From assembly GCA_963969595.1 (NCBI GenBank), contig OZ018409.1, forward strand, positions 560,501 through 624,500: a DNA stretch of 64,000 nucleotides. The letters are read 5' to 3'. The notes beneath the pieces were generated by a model that was not told where the DNA came from, made no database searches, and saw only the letters and a program-made list of their open reading frames with translations. The position numbers and the translations under genes were made by a program. Below are positions 33,151 through 45,149 of the stretch, in pieces (positions within the stretch are counted from its first letter, which is position 1; each line of letters begins with the position of its first letter). Source of the stretch: Neckera pumila (Eukaryota; Streptophyta; Bryopsida; Hypnales; Neckeraceae).

Positions 33151-35800
33151 GTTCGGTGATTTGAACTGAAGTACAAGAATGAAAACTCCGAAATTCTGTA
33201 ATTACTAAAAAACTTTGAAGTTCAATATCTATTATGCACAAAGTAGTGCAATACGTTTGTTGTGGTATGAGAGGTTGCGTCCTTAATACAAACAAGTGTG
33301 CCCTGTGCGCAACCAAAATAAAAATAAAAATAAAAATAATTCTTTTAATTCATTAAGACTTTGAAATTCAATAACTTTTGCACCATAGTGTAAGAGGTTG
33401 CGTTCTTGGTACGAATAAGAAGCTCTATGCACAAAAGAGTGCAAGGGCTTTGTTTGGTGGCGTTTGGACATGCAATGTAAAAGTTATGGTATAAAAGATA
33501 ATTTAAATCAAATTTTTAATTGAAAAAAATCCATAACTTTCACACCATATGTTTAAACCCTACAACGTTGGTACAAATAGAAAGCTTTATGCATAGAAGA
33601 GTGCCAATTTTATTTATTTTTTAATTCTAATTTTTTAATTCATTAAAACTTTGAAATTCAATATCTTGCACAAAGGAGTGCAAGGGCTTTGTTTGTGGCA
33701 TTTGGACATGCAATGTGAAAGTTATGATTTTTTCAAAATAAAGATAATTTAAGAAGAAAAAAATTATTTAACCCCTAAAGGACTATTGTCCCTTCAAGGG
33801 CAAATGCGTTTTCGTACAGGTACCTACGGGCTAAAATTTTCTCTTGATTTTTTGAAACTTTTTTTGAAGTTAGAAAAGTTGATTAGCTTCACGGGAATAT
33901 AATTTTTTTCACAATTGGTGCCTGAGAACAACAGTTATGACCAAATAAGCTCAGAACAGGGAACAGGGGGCAACTTGGGCAGCAAAAAAAAATTTGCAAA
34001 AGTTTGAAATTTTTGAAGTTTTTTTTCCTCATCAATTATATTTTTGTCTATCTAAAAGCTTTGATTCATTTCATTTGAATATGTTATGAGAAAGTTATGG
34101 ACATTCTTGTTTTTCAAGCAGTTAGAGCATCTTTTTGAAAAGGATAACTTGTAAGATTCATTTCTGAATGAAATTTTATAAATTTTTCAAATTTTTTTTT
34201 CAAATGGTTTAGTTTACTTTCTAGAACAATCTCATCATTGGTGTTAGTGCATTTTAATTCCATCTAAAATATATGAATATTTTAGATTTTCCTTCTATCT
34301 TGTACCTACTTCTACTTATTAATTTTCTTAAGAATGATAATTAAGTTTTTTTTATTTTTTTTTCCTAGACTCTCGAGTCAATTCTCTATTATAAAGATTT
34401 AAAGCTCAAAACTCTATAATGCAAAAAATTTAAGTTTAAAATGTTTAAAGTCAAAAAATCTAGTCTTGCAATGTACTGAAAAATTTGTTTTTTTCACTTT
34501 AAACGCAGATATCTTGCAATCTGTGCAGTCAAAATTTTTGAATTTTTTTCCACACATTCTCATAAAAGTTAGGTATAAGATCCTACAATTAGATGTGGAA
34601 AAAAAGCAATTTTTCAGTTTTATTTTACTTTTTGCTATAGAAATGGCAGTTTTGAGTGTTTTTTGGCAGAAAAAAGGCTTTGGTCCTTTAGGGGTTAAGA
34701 AGATCCATAACTTTCACACCGTATGTTTAAATGCCACAAACTAACAACAAGTAGAAAGCTCTATGCATGAAGGAGTGCAAAGGCTTTGTTTTGTGGCATT
34801 TGGACATGCAATGTGAAAGTTATGTTTTTTCCAAAATAAAAGATAATTAGATTCAATTTTTTTATTCATAAAAACTTTGAAATTCAATATCTTCTACATT
34901 GTAGGTCCAAACTCCACAATTTAAAGTCTCTACATCCTTCTTTGCAAAGAGCTTTCCAACAATACCAAGAACACTGCTAAATGCTTCACAGTTTTTTAGA
35001 TCTCGATGTATCAAACAAAATAAAACATAAAAGATAATTTAATGAAATTTTTTGATTCATTAAAACTTTGGAATTCAATAACTTCCATATTATAAGTCCA
35101 AACACCACCAAACAAAGTCCGTGCTCCCCTTCTTGCTAAGACCTTGCTAATGGTACCAAAAACATTGTCAAATGCCTCATGGTTTCTTAGATCTCAACGT
35201 ATCAAACAAAATAAAACAAACAACCTAATTTAAGCTAAACTAGTGTGCCCTGTGCCGTTGCCACATACTAACATAAAAGCGAAAATAATTTTTTAATTTT
35301 TTTAATTTTTAAAAATTTAAATTGATTAAATTAAAACTTTAAAATTCAATAACTTTTATATTATAGTGTGAGAGGTTGTGTTCTTGCTATGAATAGAAAG
35401 CTTTATGTACAAAGGATTTGTTTTGTGGCATTTGGACATACAATGTAAAAGTTATGGTTTGCTCAAAATAAAAGATCAATTTTTAAATTAAAAAAAATCC
35501 ATAACTTTTCCACCGTAGATCCAAACACCACGAAATTTGCACAAATAGAAAGCTCTTTGCATAGAGGAGTGTAGGGGCTTTGTTTTGTGGTATGTATACA
35601 ATGTAAAAGTTATTTTTTTTCAAAATAAAAGATAATTTTATTTAATTTTCCAACTCATAAAAACTTTGAAATTCCATAACTTTTATGCCATAGGTCCAAG
35701 CACCAGTCTGTGCACCTCTCTTCACTAAGAATGCCACATTACGCCTCATGGTTTCTTACATCTCACCGTATCAAACAAAGCAAACAAAACAAAACAACAA
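33150..35800. repeat. Degenerate tandem array of fold-back units, about 190 bp each
   Basis: Repeating phrases: CATAACTTTCACACCRTATG, then AGAAAGCTCTATGCA, then AGTGCAAGGGCTTTGTTTT, then TTTGGACATGCAATGTRAAAG. In each unit the first and last phrases are inverted copies, so the unit can fold (clear example: arms 34705-34741 and 34789-34825). Copies occur near 33350, 33520, 34705, 34870, 35050, 35335, 35500 and 35660, and again at 37010 and 39340-39800. No coding role is evident. Confidence 0.65.
33772..34694. mobile_element. MITE flanked by TTAA, 923 bp
   Basis: Terminal inverted repeats of 12 bp (CCCCTAAAGGAC) are flanked on both sides by TTAA (33768-33771 and 34695-34698). Removing it restores continuity of the surrounding fold-back array. 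TTAA duplications with CCC-starting ends are the hallmark of piggyBac-like elements, although other superfamilies could give this by chance. A diverged second copy lies at about 38300-39212. Confidence 0.7.
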
Positions 35801-35801
35801 A

Positions 35802-36969
35802 CACTATAAGAAAATTGAGATTCTTTTTACATTCAAATAAACACAATACACTGTCCATTTTGACGTGGAATGAATTAGCATGGACGTCATCTAAAATTTA
35901 TTGTTACTGACGGGCCAAAAACTTGCTGAAATTTCAAAAAACATGACCAATTTGGCCTTGTTTTTTTTAAATCCTTTATAACGTGGTCTTATAAGGTCTC
36001 TAAGGTGCGCCATTTGGCAGACAACTCAGCTCCACATGGCAAGCAATGCCACGTGCAATTTTTTTTCATCCATCCAATAAAGTGACGTGGGTTGTGGATT
36101 AGACCCCACCAATTTTTGACATGGCTGTTGGTTTTGGTTTAGGATTTTGTAGACGTCAAATTACACATTTTTTGAAGCATCAATTGGTGCATACAAAAAT
36201 AGTTATTTAAAATAAATTAAAAATAAAATAAAATAAATAAGCAAAATTGTTGAATTCAACAAGAATTAAAACAAACTTACCATCATTCTACCATCAACAG
36301 AATTTTTGATGGTAGAATGAAAGAATTCTTTTATTGAAAGTTAGTGAGAATGAAGGATAGAGAGATCCTATTCGTATCTATTGTCTGTCCATGGTGAGAT
36401 GAAAGATATAGGATAACTAGAATATGGGAAGTTGACCATTGTACGTCTTGACATTGTTTTAGACATTTTGATGTTGTTTTGACATCTCGATCATTTTGTT
36501 TCAGACATTTTACATTGAACACAATTTTAGCTAAATATATCCCATATGGATTGTTTCAATTCCTAACACCTCACTTGTGTAAAGACCATCTCTTTTTATC
36601 CATGATATACATCCATCCATTTTGCTCTTTCTGCAAAGCATGCCATACATGTGGTTGCCCTTCTCCTAAAAGTTCCACATATGGTCAACGTTTTACCATA
36701 GACCATAATAATATTTACTAACTTATCCATAGTCAAAATGAGTCTATTTATTGACGTGGCAATCTATATTTTTTTGGACATCCCAAAAAACATCAGTATG
36801 TCTTCAATCATATCAAATAAAACATCAGCGTCAATGATAACATCAACTTAGATTTAATGTCTACAAAAATCTACCTTCTCTGGCCAGATGTCCTTTGACA
36901 TCTTTATATTTTATTGGACATCGTGCATTAGTAGTTAAACATATCCAAAAACATGGATTTTTTATAGTA
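35802..36969. mobile_element. Non-autonomous CACTA-type element, 1.17 kb
   Basis: Starts CACTATAAGAAAA and ends TTTTTTATAGTA, i.e. the inverted form with the last base changed (G to A). AAA flanks both sides (35799-35801 and 36970-36972). The repeat on either side reads on continuously if the segment is removed, matching the uninterrupted copy near 35195-35240. Contains a perfect 13-bp hairpin CATTCTACCATCA/TGATGGTAGAATG at about 36284-36319. No transposase. Confidence 0.65.
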
Positions 36970-38299
36970 AAAACAAAACAAACAATCTAATTTAAGGTAT
37001 GGAAGATGCAAAGTTTAATGCATAAAGGAGTGCAAGAACCTTATTTTGTTGCATTTGGACATGTAATGTAAATATTGTGATCTTTCCAAAATAAAAAGTA
37101 ATTCCAGTAAATTTTTTAATTCATAAAAATTTCAAACTTCAAGAACTTTCAATGTTTTAAAAGAAAAAAAAGGTAAAAAAAGATATAAAAGACAACAAAC
37201 AACCTAATTCAAGGTATATATGTACCTATTTAATATTGTGCAATGCACTTGTAAAGTAGTAGGTTCTAAAAATGCTCTAAAATCGTCTACTTCTTCAAAT
37301 GTACATTATTTGTAAATGTTGCTTTTAATTAGCCTTTGCCACAATAATAATGTACATTGCTAAAGTTGGGCGATTTTAGAGCCCTATGGCATTTCAACTT
37401 CAAAATTTTATAACTAATTCTACAAAGGTACACAAAATATGAAATGACTTGAATTCAATGCCAATTCTGCTTGTCTTGAAGGGAAAACCACTGAAAAACA
37501 TCTCAAGAACCTTCACCTCCTCAAAATTCAGTTTCACCTCTTCAATGGCAGGTTTGTGGACCTCCTAGCTCATATGATTGTGTGCAACAAAATGAAGGAG
37601 CTTCAAAGATGCTTTCCAATAAATTTACAGACCTACAAACACATACATTGTGAGATTTCTGTATTAGAACTGAAGGAAACTTAATTTTGTTTCCTTGCTT
37701 CACTTCATTTTTAGGCTTCTTGTGATAGAACTCTTGAATTAAATTTTTTTAATTCTGTATTTACTAATATTGGTTTCACTGTTAAACAAGTAAGGTAGTC
37801 TACTCTTTAAACGACCATTTAAGGGCTGGTCTTCCTTTTTCAAAGGTTTTCGCGAACAGAAATAATGAAGGTTCATTTTTCAGAGAAAAAAAAATAGATT
37901 TGGACCTTCACACAAGTTGTTTCATATTTTTCCAAAGCATTTTTGAATTAGTTCTGATTTTTTAAAGATTCAGGGCATAGGCACCTATTTATGACTATAA
38001 GTCTTTCTAAAATTGCCCACCAACAAGTTATAAAGAATTGGCAGGAAACCAAGACAAATGATTGGCTCCTTCAATAGTTAATAAATTTCCCTTGATTCAA
38101 TCAACGGTTAAAATGGTTCATTTAAGGACCTCTTCATGTCTATTCCACACTTCTTTATAGGATTGGTTTGGAGAGGCCAATCACTTTTAGAGTAGACTAC
38201 CTTACTTCCTCATCAAAAGCAATAATTTTGCAACGGTGAATGCCTAAAGGAATAAAACCATTCTTCTATCACTTAGCAATCTAAACTACTATGAACAAA

Positions 38300-39212
38300 A
38301 AGACCATTGTTCTTTCGGGGAACAAATAGGATTTTGAACAAGTACCTATGGGCTTAATTTTTGTCATGATTTTGTGAATTTTTTTTAAAATTAAAAAATT
38401 AATTAGCTTTGTTAGAAAATATTTTTTTTTCAATTGGTGCCTTGGATCAAAAGTTATGCCTAAATAAGCTCAAAACAAGGGAGAAAAGGCAGTAAAATAA
38501 ATTTCAAAATTTTTAATGAAACTTTATTTTCTTGTAGATTACATTTTTGTCTACATGGAAAGCTTTGATTCATTCCATTTGGATTTGTTATAAGAAAGTT
38601 ATAGACAATCTTGTTTTGGAAGCAATTAGAGCATCTTCATAAAAAAATAACTTGTAAGAATGTAGGATTCATTTTTGAATGCAAATTTAACAAATTTCCA
38701 GAAAAATAGTTCTATATAGTTTAATTTATTTTCTAGAATAATCTCACCATTGAGATTAGTGCATTCTAATTCCATCTCAGAAATATTAATAATTTAGATT
38801 TTCCTTCTATCTCATATTCTTATTTGTATTTAACAATTTTTAAAGAATAATAATTTTATTTTTTTTAAAAGAGCTTTTTTTACTAGACCCTCAACTCAAT
38901 TTTCCACTATAAAAATTTAAATTTCAAAACTCTGTAGTGCAAAAATTTAAGTTAAGGAGGTTCAAAGTCAAATAATCTAGTCTTGCAATGTGCTAAAAGA
39001 CTTGTTTTTTTCCTTTCAATTGTAGATATCTTGCAATTTGTGCGGTCAAAATTTTTGAAACTTTTTCCACACATTCTTATACTACTTAGGTGTAAGGTCC
39101 TACAATTAGAAGTGCAAAAATACAATTTTCAATTTTTTTTATTCTTTGCTGTACAATTGACAATTTTTGAATATTTTTGGGCAAAAAAAAGGCTTCGGTC
39201 TTTCTATACCTC
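38300..39212. mobile_element. Second, diverged copy of the TTAA MITE
   Basis: Aligns by eye along its length to 33772-34694 in the same orientation (shared CAATTGGTGCC, AGTTATG..AAATAAGCTC, TTGATTCATTYCATTTG, ATATCTTGCAATYTGTGC, ATTTTTGAA..TTTTTCCACACATTC). Its ends are eroded: AAAAAGACCATTG at the left, CGGTCTTTCT at the right. The short open frames near the right ends of the two copies (34466 and 38983) translate alike only because the DNA is duplicated. Confidence 0.65.
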
Positions 39213-40123
39213 AAATTAGGTTGTTTGTTTCATTTTGTTTTGTTTGATAAGTTGAGATCTAACAAACCATGAGGCGTTTGACGACGCTCTTGGAACCACT
39301 TGAAAGCTCTTGGCAAGGAGGGATGTAAGGACTTTGTTTCATGGCGTTTGGACCTACGGGCAGTGTGGAAGTTCTTGAATTTCAAAGTTTTTATAAACTT
39401 GGAAATAGAATTAAATTTTCTTTTATTTTAGAAAATTTGTAACTTTTACATTGGAGGTCCAAAAGCCATAAAACAAAGTCCTTGCACTCTTTCATGCAAA
39501 TTTCGTGGTATTTGGACCTATGGTGAAAGTTATGGATTTTTTTAAATTAAATTAATTGAATGAAATTATTTTTTATTTTGAAAAAAACATAATTTTCACA
39601 CCACATGCCCAAACGCCATAAAACAAACTAAGCCTTTTCACTCCTTTCTGCATAGAGCTTCCCGTTCGCTCCAAGAACGCAACCTCTGGCATTAAAATGT
39701 GGAAGTTATAGAATTTCAAAGTTTTAACAAATTAAGAATTTAGAAAATTATTTAAACTTTAATTTTGACTGTGGCAATGGCACAAGGCACACTAGTTAGG
39801 ATTTAAGCTATGCTTAGCCAAAAAAACAAATTACATTTTATTTTTTCATGTAATTGTAGGATCTTGGAATTTAATTATTGTTATCAAGTTGTTATAATTA
39901 CTTAAATTTGCATGGAAATTTGAACTGTAATAATTGGAAGATATTCGCATTTGAAGTTGGAATTTCTTTTTAAATGCTCAGCTATTGTTTCAAATTACTT
40001 TCACTACCATTTTGCGAATTTTTTTGCACTATTGCCTTTGAACTTGAATTTCTTGTCGTTGAAGAGAAGAAAAGAAAGTGTTTGACATGCTCAAAAAATA
40101 CATACATACATATTTTTATAATC

Positions 40124-40126
<3 letters not shown>

Positions 40127-40219
<93 letters not shown>
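40127..40219. repeat. (AT)n microsatellite, about 93 bp
   Basis: An uninterrupted run of AT dinucleotides. It could extrude as a cruciform. Length may be unreliable in an assembly. Confidence 0.95.
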
Positions 40220-40221
<2 letters not shown>

Positions 40222-41184
40222 AGATTGACCAAAAAATTGAAGCGTCAATAGTTGTGAAATGGGATTCAAACAGAATAATCGGAATTGTGATGTTGTTGTA
40301 CCAAGAAAAGTTTTCCTCTTCAAACTTTCTTGTGTGAGAAACTATACAAATTGCATTCACATCATCTGTTTATGTTGGGTGACCATATCCGAATTTGGTA
40401 AAATAGATATCTCTTTATTGTAATTAGAATTTTTATTTGCACTTCACATGGCAACTCATTTTGTACATTTGAACATAGTAGTTCAATTATTTTGCCAAAA
40501 TCAAGTTAAAATATAGAGATATACATTTCTTCAAAATTTGGTCATATGAAATTTTTTATTGAATTCTTCATTGATCATAATTTTGTTACTTAAGGGGGTG
40601 TTTTTGAATATAAAATATGTGTATATAGATGTTCCCTACATATTCATGCAATCAAAATAAAAAGTTTCATTGCCAATTGTATTTAATAAAATATTATTGA
40701 TAGCTACAAAAATTGACTTCAAAAATGTACCAAAATGAAAATTTTCTTTTTTGAAACTAAAATTTGATATGCTTAAACGGAATTGGGTAAGAATTGAGTG
40801 GTAATTATGCAAGACGAAAAAAGCCAATTTTATTATGGCCCGTTGGAATCCCAATATCGGGAACTTCGGTGCCGCTCGGGAACGTTGGGAGCGGAGAACG
40901 CCGGGGATGCCGCCAGTGCGAGTGCGAGTATTTCGTCTCCAGCGCCTTAAGCTATTCGTATGTCGTTGTACAAGCGGAAGTGGGATTCATCTATAGGCAA
41001 AAAACTTTAGCGGTTTGTCGAGCCTTGTTGCGGTCCAGAGAATCAAACAAGCAATCAAGGATGCAAGCAAGCAGTCAATCAAGCAAGCAGTTGGTTGCTG
41101 ATGGCCATGGACGGGTCGGACTGTCAGAGAACAACAATGACAACGTCAATTACGTCTGTTCGGTGACGGTCGCTTCAGGCTTGG

Positions 41185-42888
41185 TGTCGGAACCTGAAAA
41201 TCCACTTTTACTAATTTAAAATATAAATGAAGGAATAATATTCTTCTTAGCAGTAAATTTTTTTGATTTTAAGATAGTTATAGACCGTCTAATGTTTAGA
41301 ACCGGAAACTGGAAGTGGACTGATTAGGAATCGATGTAAAGGCTAACCGAATGTACCGGAAACAAGAAACTGGAGTTTGAATTTGCCTGGACCAGATCAG
41401 GAAAGGGGTAACAGGAACCGGCATCCAACGGTGACCTACTTAACCCTAGGGAACTACGAAAACGTTCTAATCATTAGTAAATGGAAATCCTAAATGGGCA
41501 GGTTTAACAGGCAAAGCCTGAATTAGGGGAATCATTAAGAGCATCTGGGATTGGCTCTCTTAAACCCCATCCGACCAAAGACTGGTCACTTACATTTTCC
41601 TGCCCTGACTGAAAGTTGTAGCAACGTGCACCATTACTGGTTTCCGGTCTGTGCATTAGTATTGGATTTTGAGTTGACGGATTGCGGAAGAGAGTTCTTG
41701 AGGAACATTAAGTGCAAGAAAAAGGTCTGCTAGCATCCCAGCTTAGCGTTAGTGCTTGCATAGCTGAAAGAGAGAGAGAGAGAGTCGAGAGGACCACTTT
41801 TTTTCCGATTTTCGAGAGTAGACCGGCCGCATCCTAACGGAAGGAGAGATGGCTGCAAGTCAGAGCGGAGGAGCCACCATCTTGCTCCGGTATGTGACGC
41901 CACGATTGCCCAAGGACAAGAAGGAGCTGGCGGAGCTGAAGGAAGACCTGAAGCAGATGACGTGCGTTGGGTTCCTGATCCGACCATGGGACTTCAGAAG
42001 CGAAGCAATAGTGGCAGAATTGAGGCCTGGAGCGCCAACTAGCGCCACGACCACAATCCATGCAAAACCCCAGCGATGGACGGCGGACATGTAGAGGAAG
42101 GTCTATGTATTCAACCAGGAAGGCAAAAGAAGTGCATCCCGAAAACACAAGTATACAGTGGGTAAGTTCCGAAATCCAATTAGTAAGAAAGACGGGTTCT
42201 CAGTCACCGATTATATCAATCAGAGAGAGAAGCGGTTGTTACAATATGTATTGGCCATTCTCAACCCGGAAAGGCCAAACCGAGTTTCTCTGACATTGGC
42301 CAACACAATATTTGGTGCATTGTCTGGAGACCGGAAAGTAGATTGGGGAGTGGTCATCCAGGACCAAGTACTGAAAATGGTGAACAATGTTGGAAAGGCC
42401 AAGCCTTCCGCCATCTTTCCGTTCCTGTTTCATCTGTATCATTCTGAGGAGGTGGTGACAAAAGATGAAGAGGTAGAGTATGAGGCCGCTGCTGCCCTAG
42501 TAGAGTTTGAAGTTCCGGACTTAGATCTTCAGACTGGAAATGAGGATGAATCCTCGGATGAGGGAGATAATGAGGATGAGCAGAGCGAGTCTGAGGACGA
42601 TGAGGATGATAGTGAGGATGATAATAAGGGTGAGGAAATGAGAGGAAAGGGTCAGGTAGAGAAAGAGCAGACCAAAAATACTGATCCGGTCTGGAGAGAC
42701 AAGACACTAGAGAGAATCACCCGAGAATTGAGCGACTTCAGGAACCGATACGAGATAGTGCGAGGGGCAATGCAAACCATCTGCACCACAGTGGGCGCCG
42801 TCCACCCAGCTCAAGCCTGAACCCGGGTAATACAGCTTACCCGCGAGAAATTAAAAAATTAAAAAAAGGAAGAATTGGCAAAGCTTTC
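41185..42888 (+). mobile_element. Copy A of the CCGGA-rich transposon family, truncated
   Basis: Begins TGTCGGAACCTG at the point where its similarity to the inverted copy D (58655 downward) begins. It runs through a leader (GAGA-rich near 41770) and the gene at 41849-42820. It stops abruptly at 42888 (GCAAAGCTTTC), where D continues with a coiled-coil coding region. The lost 3' part is replaced by a new sequence beginning TGTGGGAGCACGC. It preserves the pre-insertion sequences for both insertions seen in D. Confidence 0.65.
41849..42820 (+). pseudogene. Plant-transposon-protein-like ORF, copy A
   Basis: Starts MAASQSGGATILL just after a purine-rich leader and stays in one frame to TGA at 42818-42820. 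The globular domain contains VGFLIRPWDFRSEAIVAEL, DM*RKVYVF, GKFRNPISKKDGFSVTDYIN, ILNPERPNRVSLTLANTIF and SGDRKVDWGVVI. A long acidic linker (EDESSDEGDNEDEQSESEDD) follows, then a helical start cut off at the copy's truncation. It resembles the 'putative plant transposon protein' domain often found beside plant retroelements. It could act as a Gag-like structural protein, but no zinc knuckle, protease or polymerase is seen. TAG at 42092-42094 is TGG in copy D. Confidence 0.55.
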
Positions 42889-43370
42889 TGTGGGAGCACG
42901 CAATGTCATTAATTAGAAATCCGGATTAGTTTAAGATCAATTCCGTAAATATTTTCGAAATTTTGTAGTAGTGGAACCGTGAACCGGAACATTTAGTAGA
43001 AACTAGGTAGTCAGGAAGTTTCGGCTCACAAAAACTTGTAGAAGGAGTAAGAAACGGACTTCTACCGGAATCCGGAAACCGGATGGAGATTCGGATTTCC
43101 GGCAACTTACAAACTAGGGGTCCGGCCTACAAACTAGGGATCCGTTCGCAAATGGCGACGCATTAAATGACCGAACCAACGGGTGTCGGTCACTGGCCGG
43201 GTACTTAAGCGGACGATCTTCTCATTCTTCTCCCTCTTTCTTCCGCTCGAGGAGGTGTGTGCTTGCAGGTTTTGGAGCGCGTTTTCTCTTAGAAGAGTGA
43301 AAGAGTGGTGAGATAGGCCAGATAGGGAGAGAAGGAAAGGAGGGTGCCGATTGCACCGGATTTTAGGCCA

Positions 43371-45089
43371 ATGGCGGAAACGTCGGCGCAGGGGTAGAAG
43401 ACGGTTCCTTTTGTCAAACTTTTGTATCCGATCATTCCGTCTGATCTTGGTGAACATTTAGAGTTAGAGGAAGATTTGTCCAAATTAGGGTGTATCGGGT
43501 TCATCCGGAAACCCTAGACGGTGAGGAGTGAGGATTTTCTTCGAGAGTTAGTTTTGGGGGCGTCAAACCAGTTCGAGCCGACTCCAAGAGGTCGGTTGTC
43601 ATCTTGGACGGAAGGGATGTGGGCGGAAACTTACAGGTTGACGCAGTCCGGATCCAAAACCGCGACCCGAACGGATAAATTTCATGAAGGGAAGTTCAAG
43701 AAACCACCGCACCACAAGGAAGGTTTCTCCGTTAGTGACTGTATCAATGAGCGCCATAGGAGGTTACTGAATTTCCTGATTCCTATAGTATATCCGGAAA
43801 AAGCTAAAGAAGAAGAAGAAGAAGAAGAAGAGGATCCAGAACCAAAGCCGATGGAGAAGAAGAAGCGGCATAAGGTAACCAATCCGGACTCACAAAGAGC
43901 GAGTATGGATGTACCGGAACCGAATCCGTCCCTTACCCAGCCATTGCCGGAATTTTCCGATGTATCCGACTTCTATGAGGCCGGAACCCGATAGATGGTG
44001 CAGTGCCGGAAGATGCACGCTGAGATGGCAGGGGTGATCACGGGCGCCGCCAGTGAATTAAACATTGAGACGGATCAGATCTTCAACGAACTCCGAAAGA
44101 GACCTGACTCGGCACTACTCCAAGAGAAGGACAAAGAGATCGCGCTGCTTAAGGCGGAATGGAATCACTACAAGAATAAGTTCGACTGGACGGAGGGACA
44201 GTCGATCTCCGCCCGGAAGAAGGAGATGGATGCCCTGAAGCTCGTTAGGGATTTGAAGGGGTTGGTAGAACAACCGGAACATTTGATCATCCGGTCCGCG
44301 CTTTACATGAAGAAACTCAAGAACGACGGCATTGTTACTAGATCCCGAGTGCTGCAAGCCCTGGTCGATTACAAGGCCAAGATGAAGATCATTTTGGACA
44401 AGATGCGGTAGTTGCTAAGTCCTCTGGATGTGGCTAAGGACGACTTTGGGCTACTTCCGGATATCTTCATGGAGTCCCCGGCCAAGTATGGAGCCGGAAC
44501 TTCCGGAACAAAAGAAGACCCAGGCTTGAAGTCTATGTTCAAGATGCCCCAGTCTCCGGCAGGATCCGGAAAGACTAGGCAGAGGTTGCCAATCCGAAGA
44601 GATCTCTTAGAAGGTATGGGGACGATAAACTCGGCAAGAGAGCACCCGGAGAAATTCCCTCATATGTCGGAACAGTCACCAGCATGGGGGACACAATTGA
44701 TTGACTTAGGAGATCCGCCTCTAGAGGCGAGACCAGAACTCAAGTCGGAAACCCGGCTAAACACGAGGTCGGAAATAGTGGAGGCCAAACTCTTGGATCC
44801 GGATGAAGAACTCGAGATAGTGGAACCTGAGAAGCAACTGAAACTCCGGAAGTCGGAGAAGCGAAAACCGGAAGGTAAGAAGCCAACGAAGCAGGGGATT
44901 GAAGAATCCGAATCTGGTGAATTTGAGTCAGCTATTGAGTCTGAGGAAGATACGGAGGAGGAAGAGACGTCCCTTGCGACCCGGCAGAATCCGCCTCGAG
45001 CCGCCAAGATGACGCCAGCAAAGGGTTCCGGTAAACCAACAGTGAAATAGGGAGCTGGGAGTTCAAAGAAATCTCGGGTGACCAAGTAG
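43371..45089 (+). pseudogene. Plant-transposon-protein-like ORF, copy B, multiple TAG stops
   Basis: From ATG 43371 (MAETSAQG) one frame runs 573 codons to TAG 45087-45089. In-frame stops at 43395, about 43514, 43992, 44409 and 45048 are all TAG. The order is: N-terminal domain (GCIGFIRKP*, WTEGMWAETYRL, KEGFSVSDCINERHRRLLNF), which is shorter than in A and C because the ANTIF block is replaced by a run of about nine glutamates. Then a coiled coil (LLQEKDKEIALLKAEW), then a long charged tail (EKRKPEGKKPTKQG). Same family as A, C and D. If the TAGs were CAG or TGG, the ancestral protein would have been continuous. Confidence 0.5.
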
Positions 45090-45149
45090 TTGAAAGGGGA
45101 CTACTTGTAGACGTGGGTTAGAATTTAGATAGTTTTGTGCCGGAACCGG

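Noticed and set aside
34466..39219. Two similar small proteins (34466-34744 and 38983-39219)
   Set aside because: The similarity reflects duplication of the whole 0.9-kb MITE, and the frames sit in AT-rich non-coding DNA with no conserved start context.
40091..40360. Minus-strand frame with poly(Tyr-Ile)
   Set aside because: Translation of the (AT)n microsatellite.
41730..42148. Minus-strand frames opposite copy A's gene
   Set aside because: Shadows of the plus-strand coding frame, whose homologues in B, C and D conserve the plus-strand protein.
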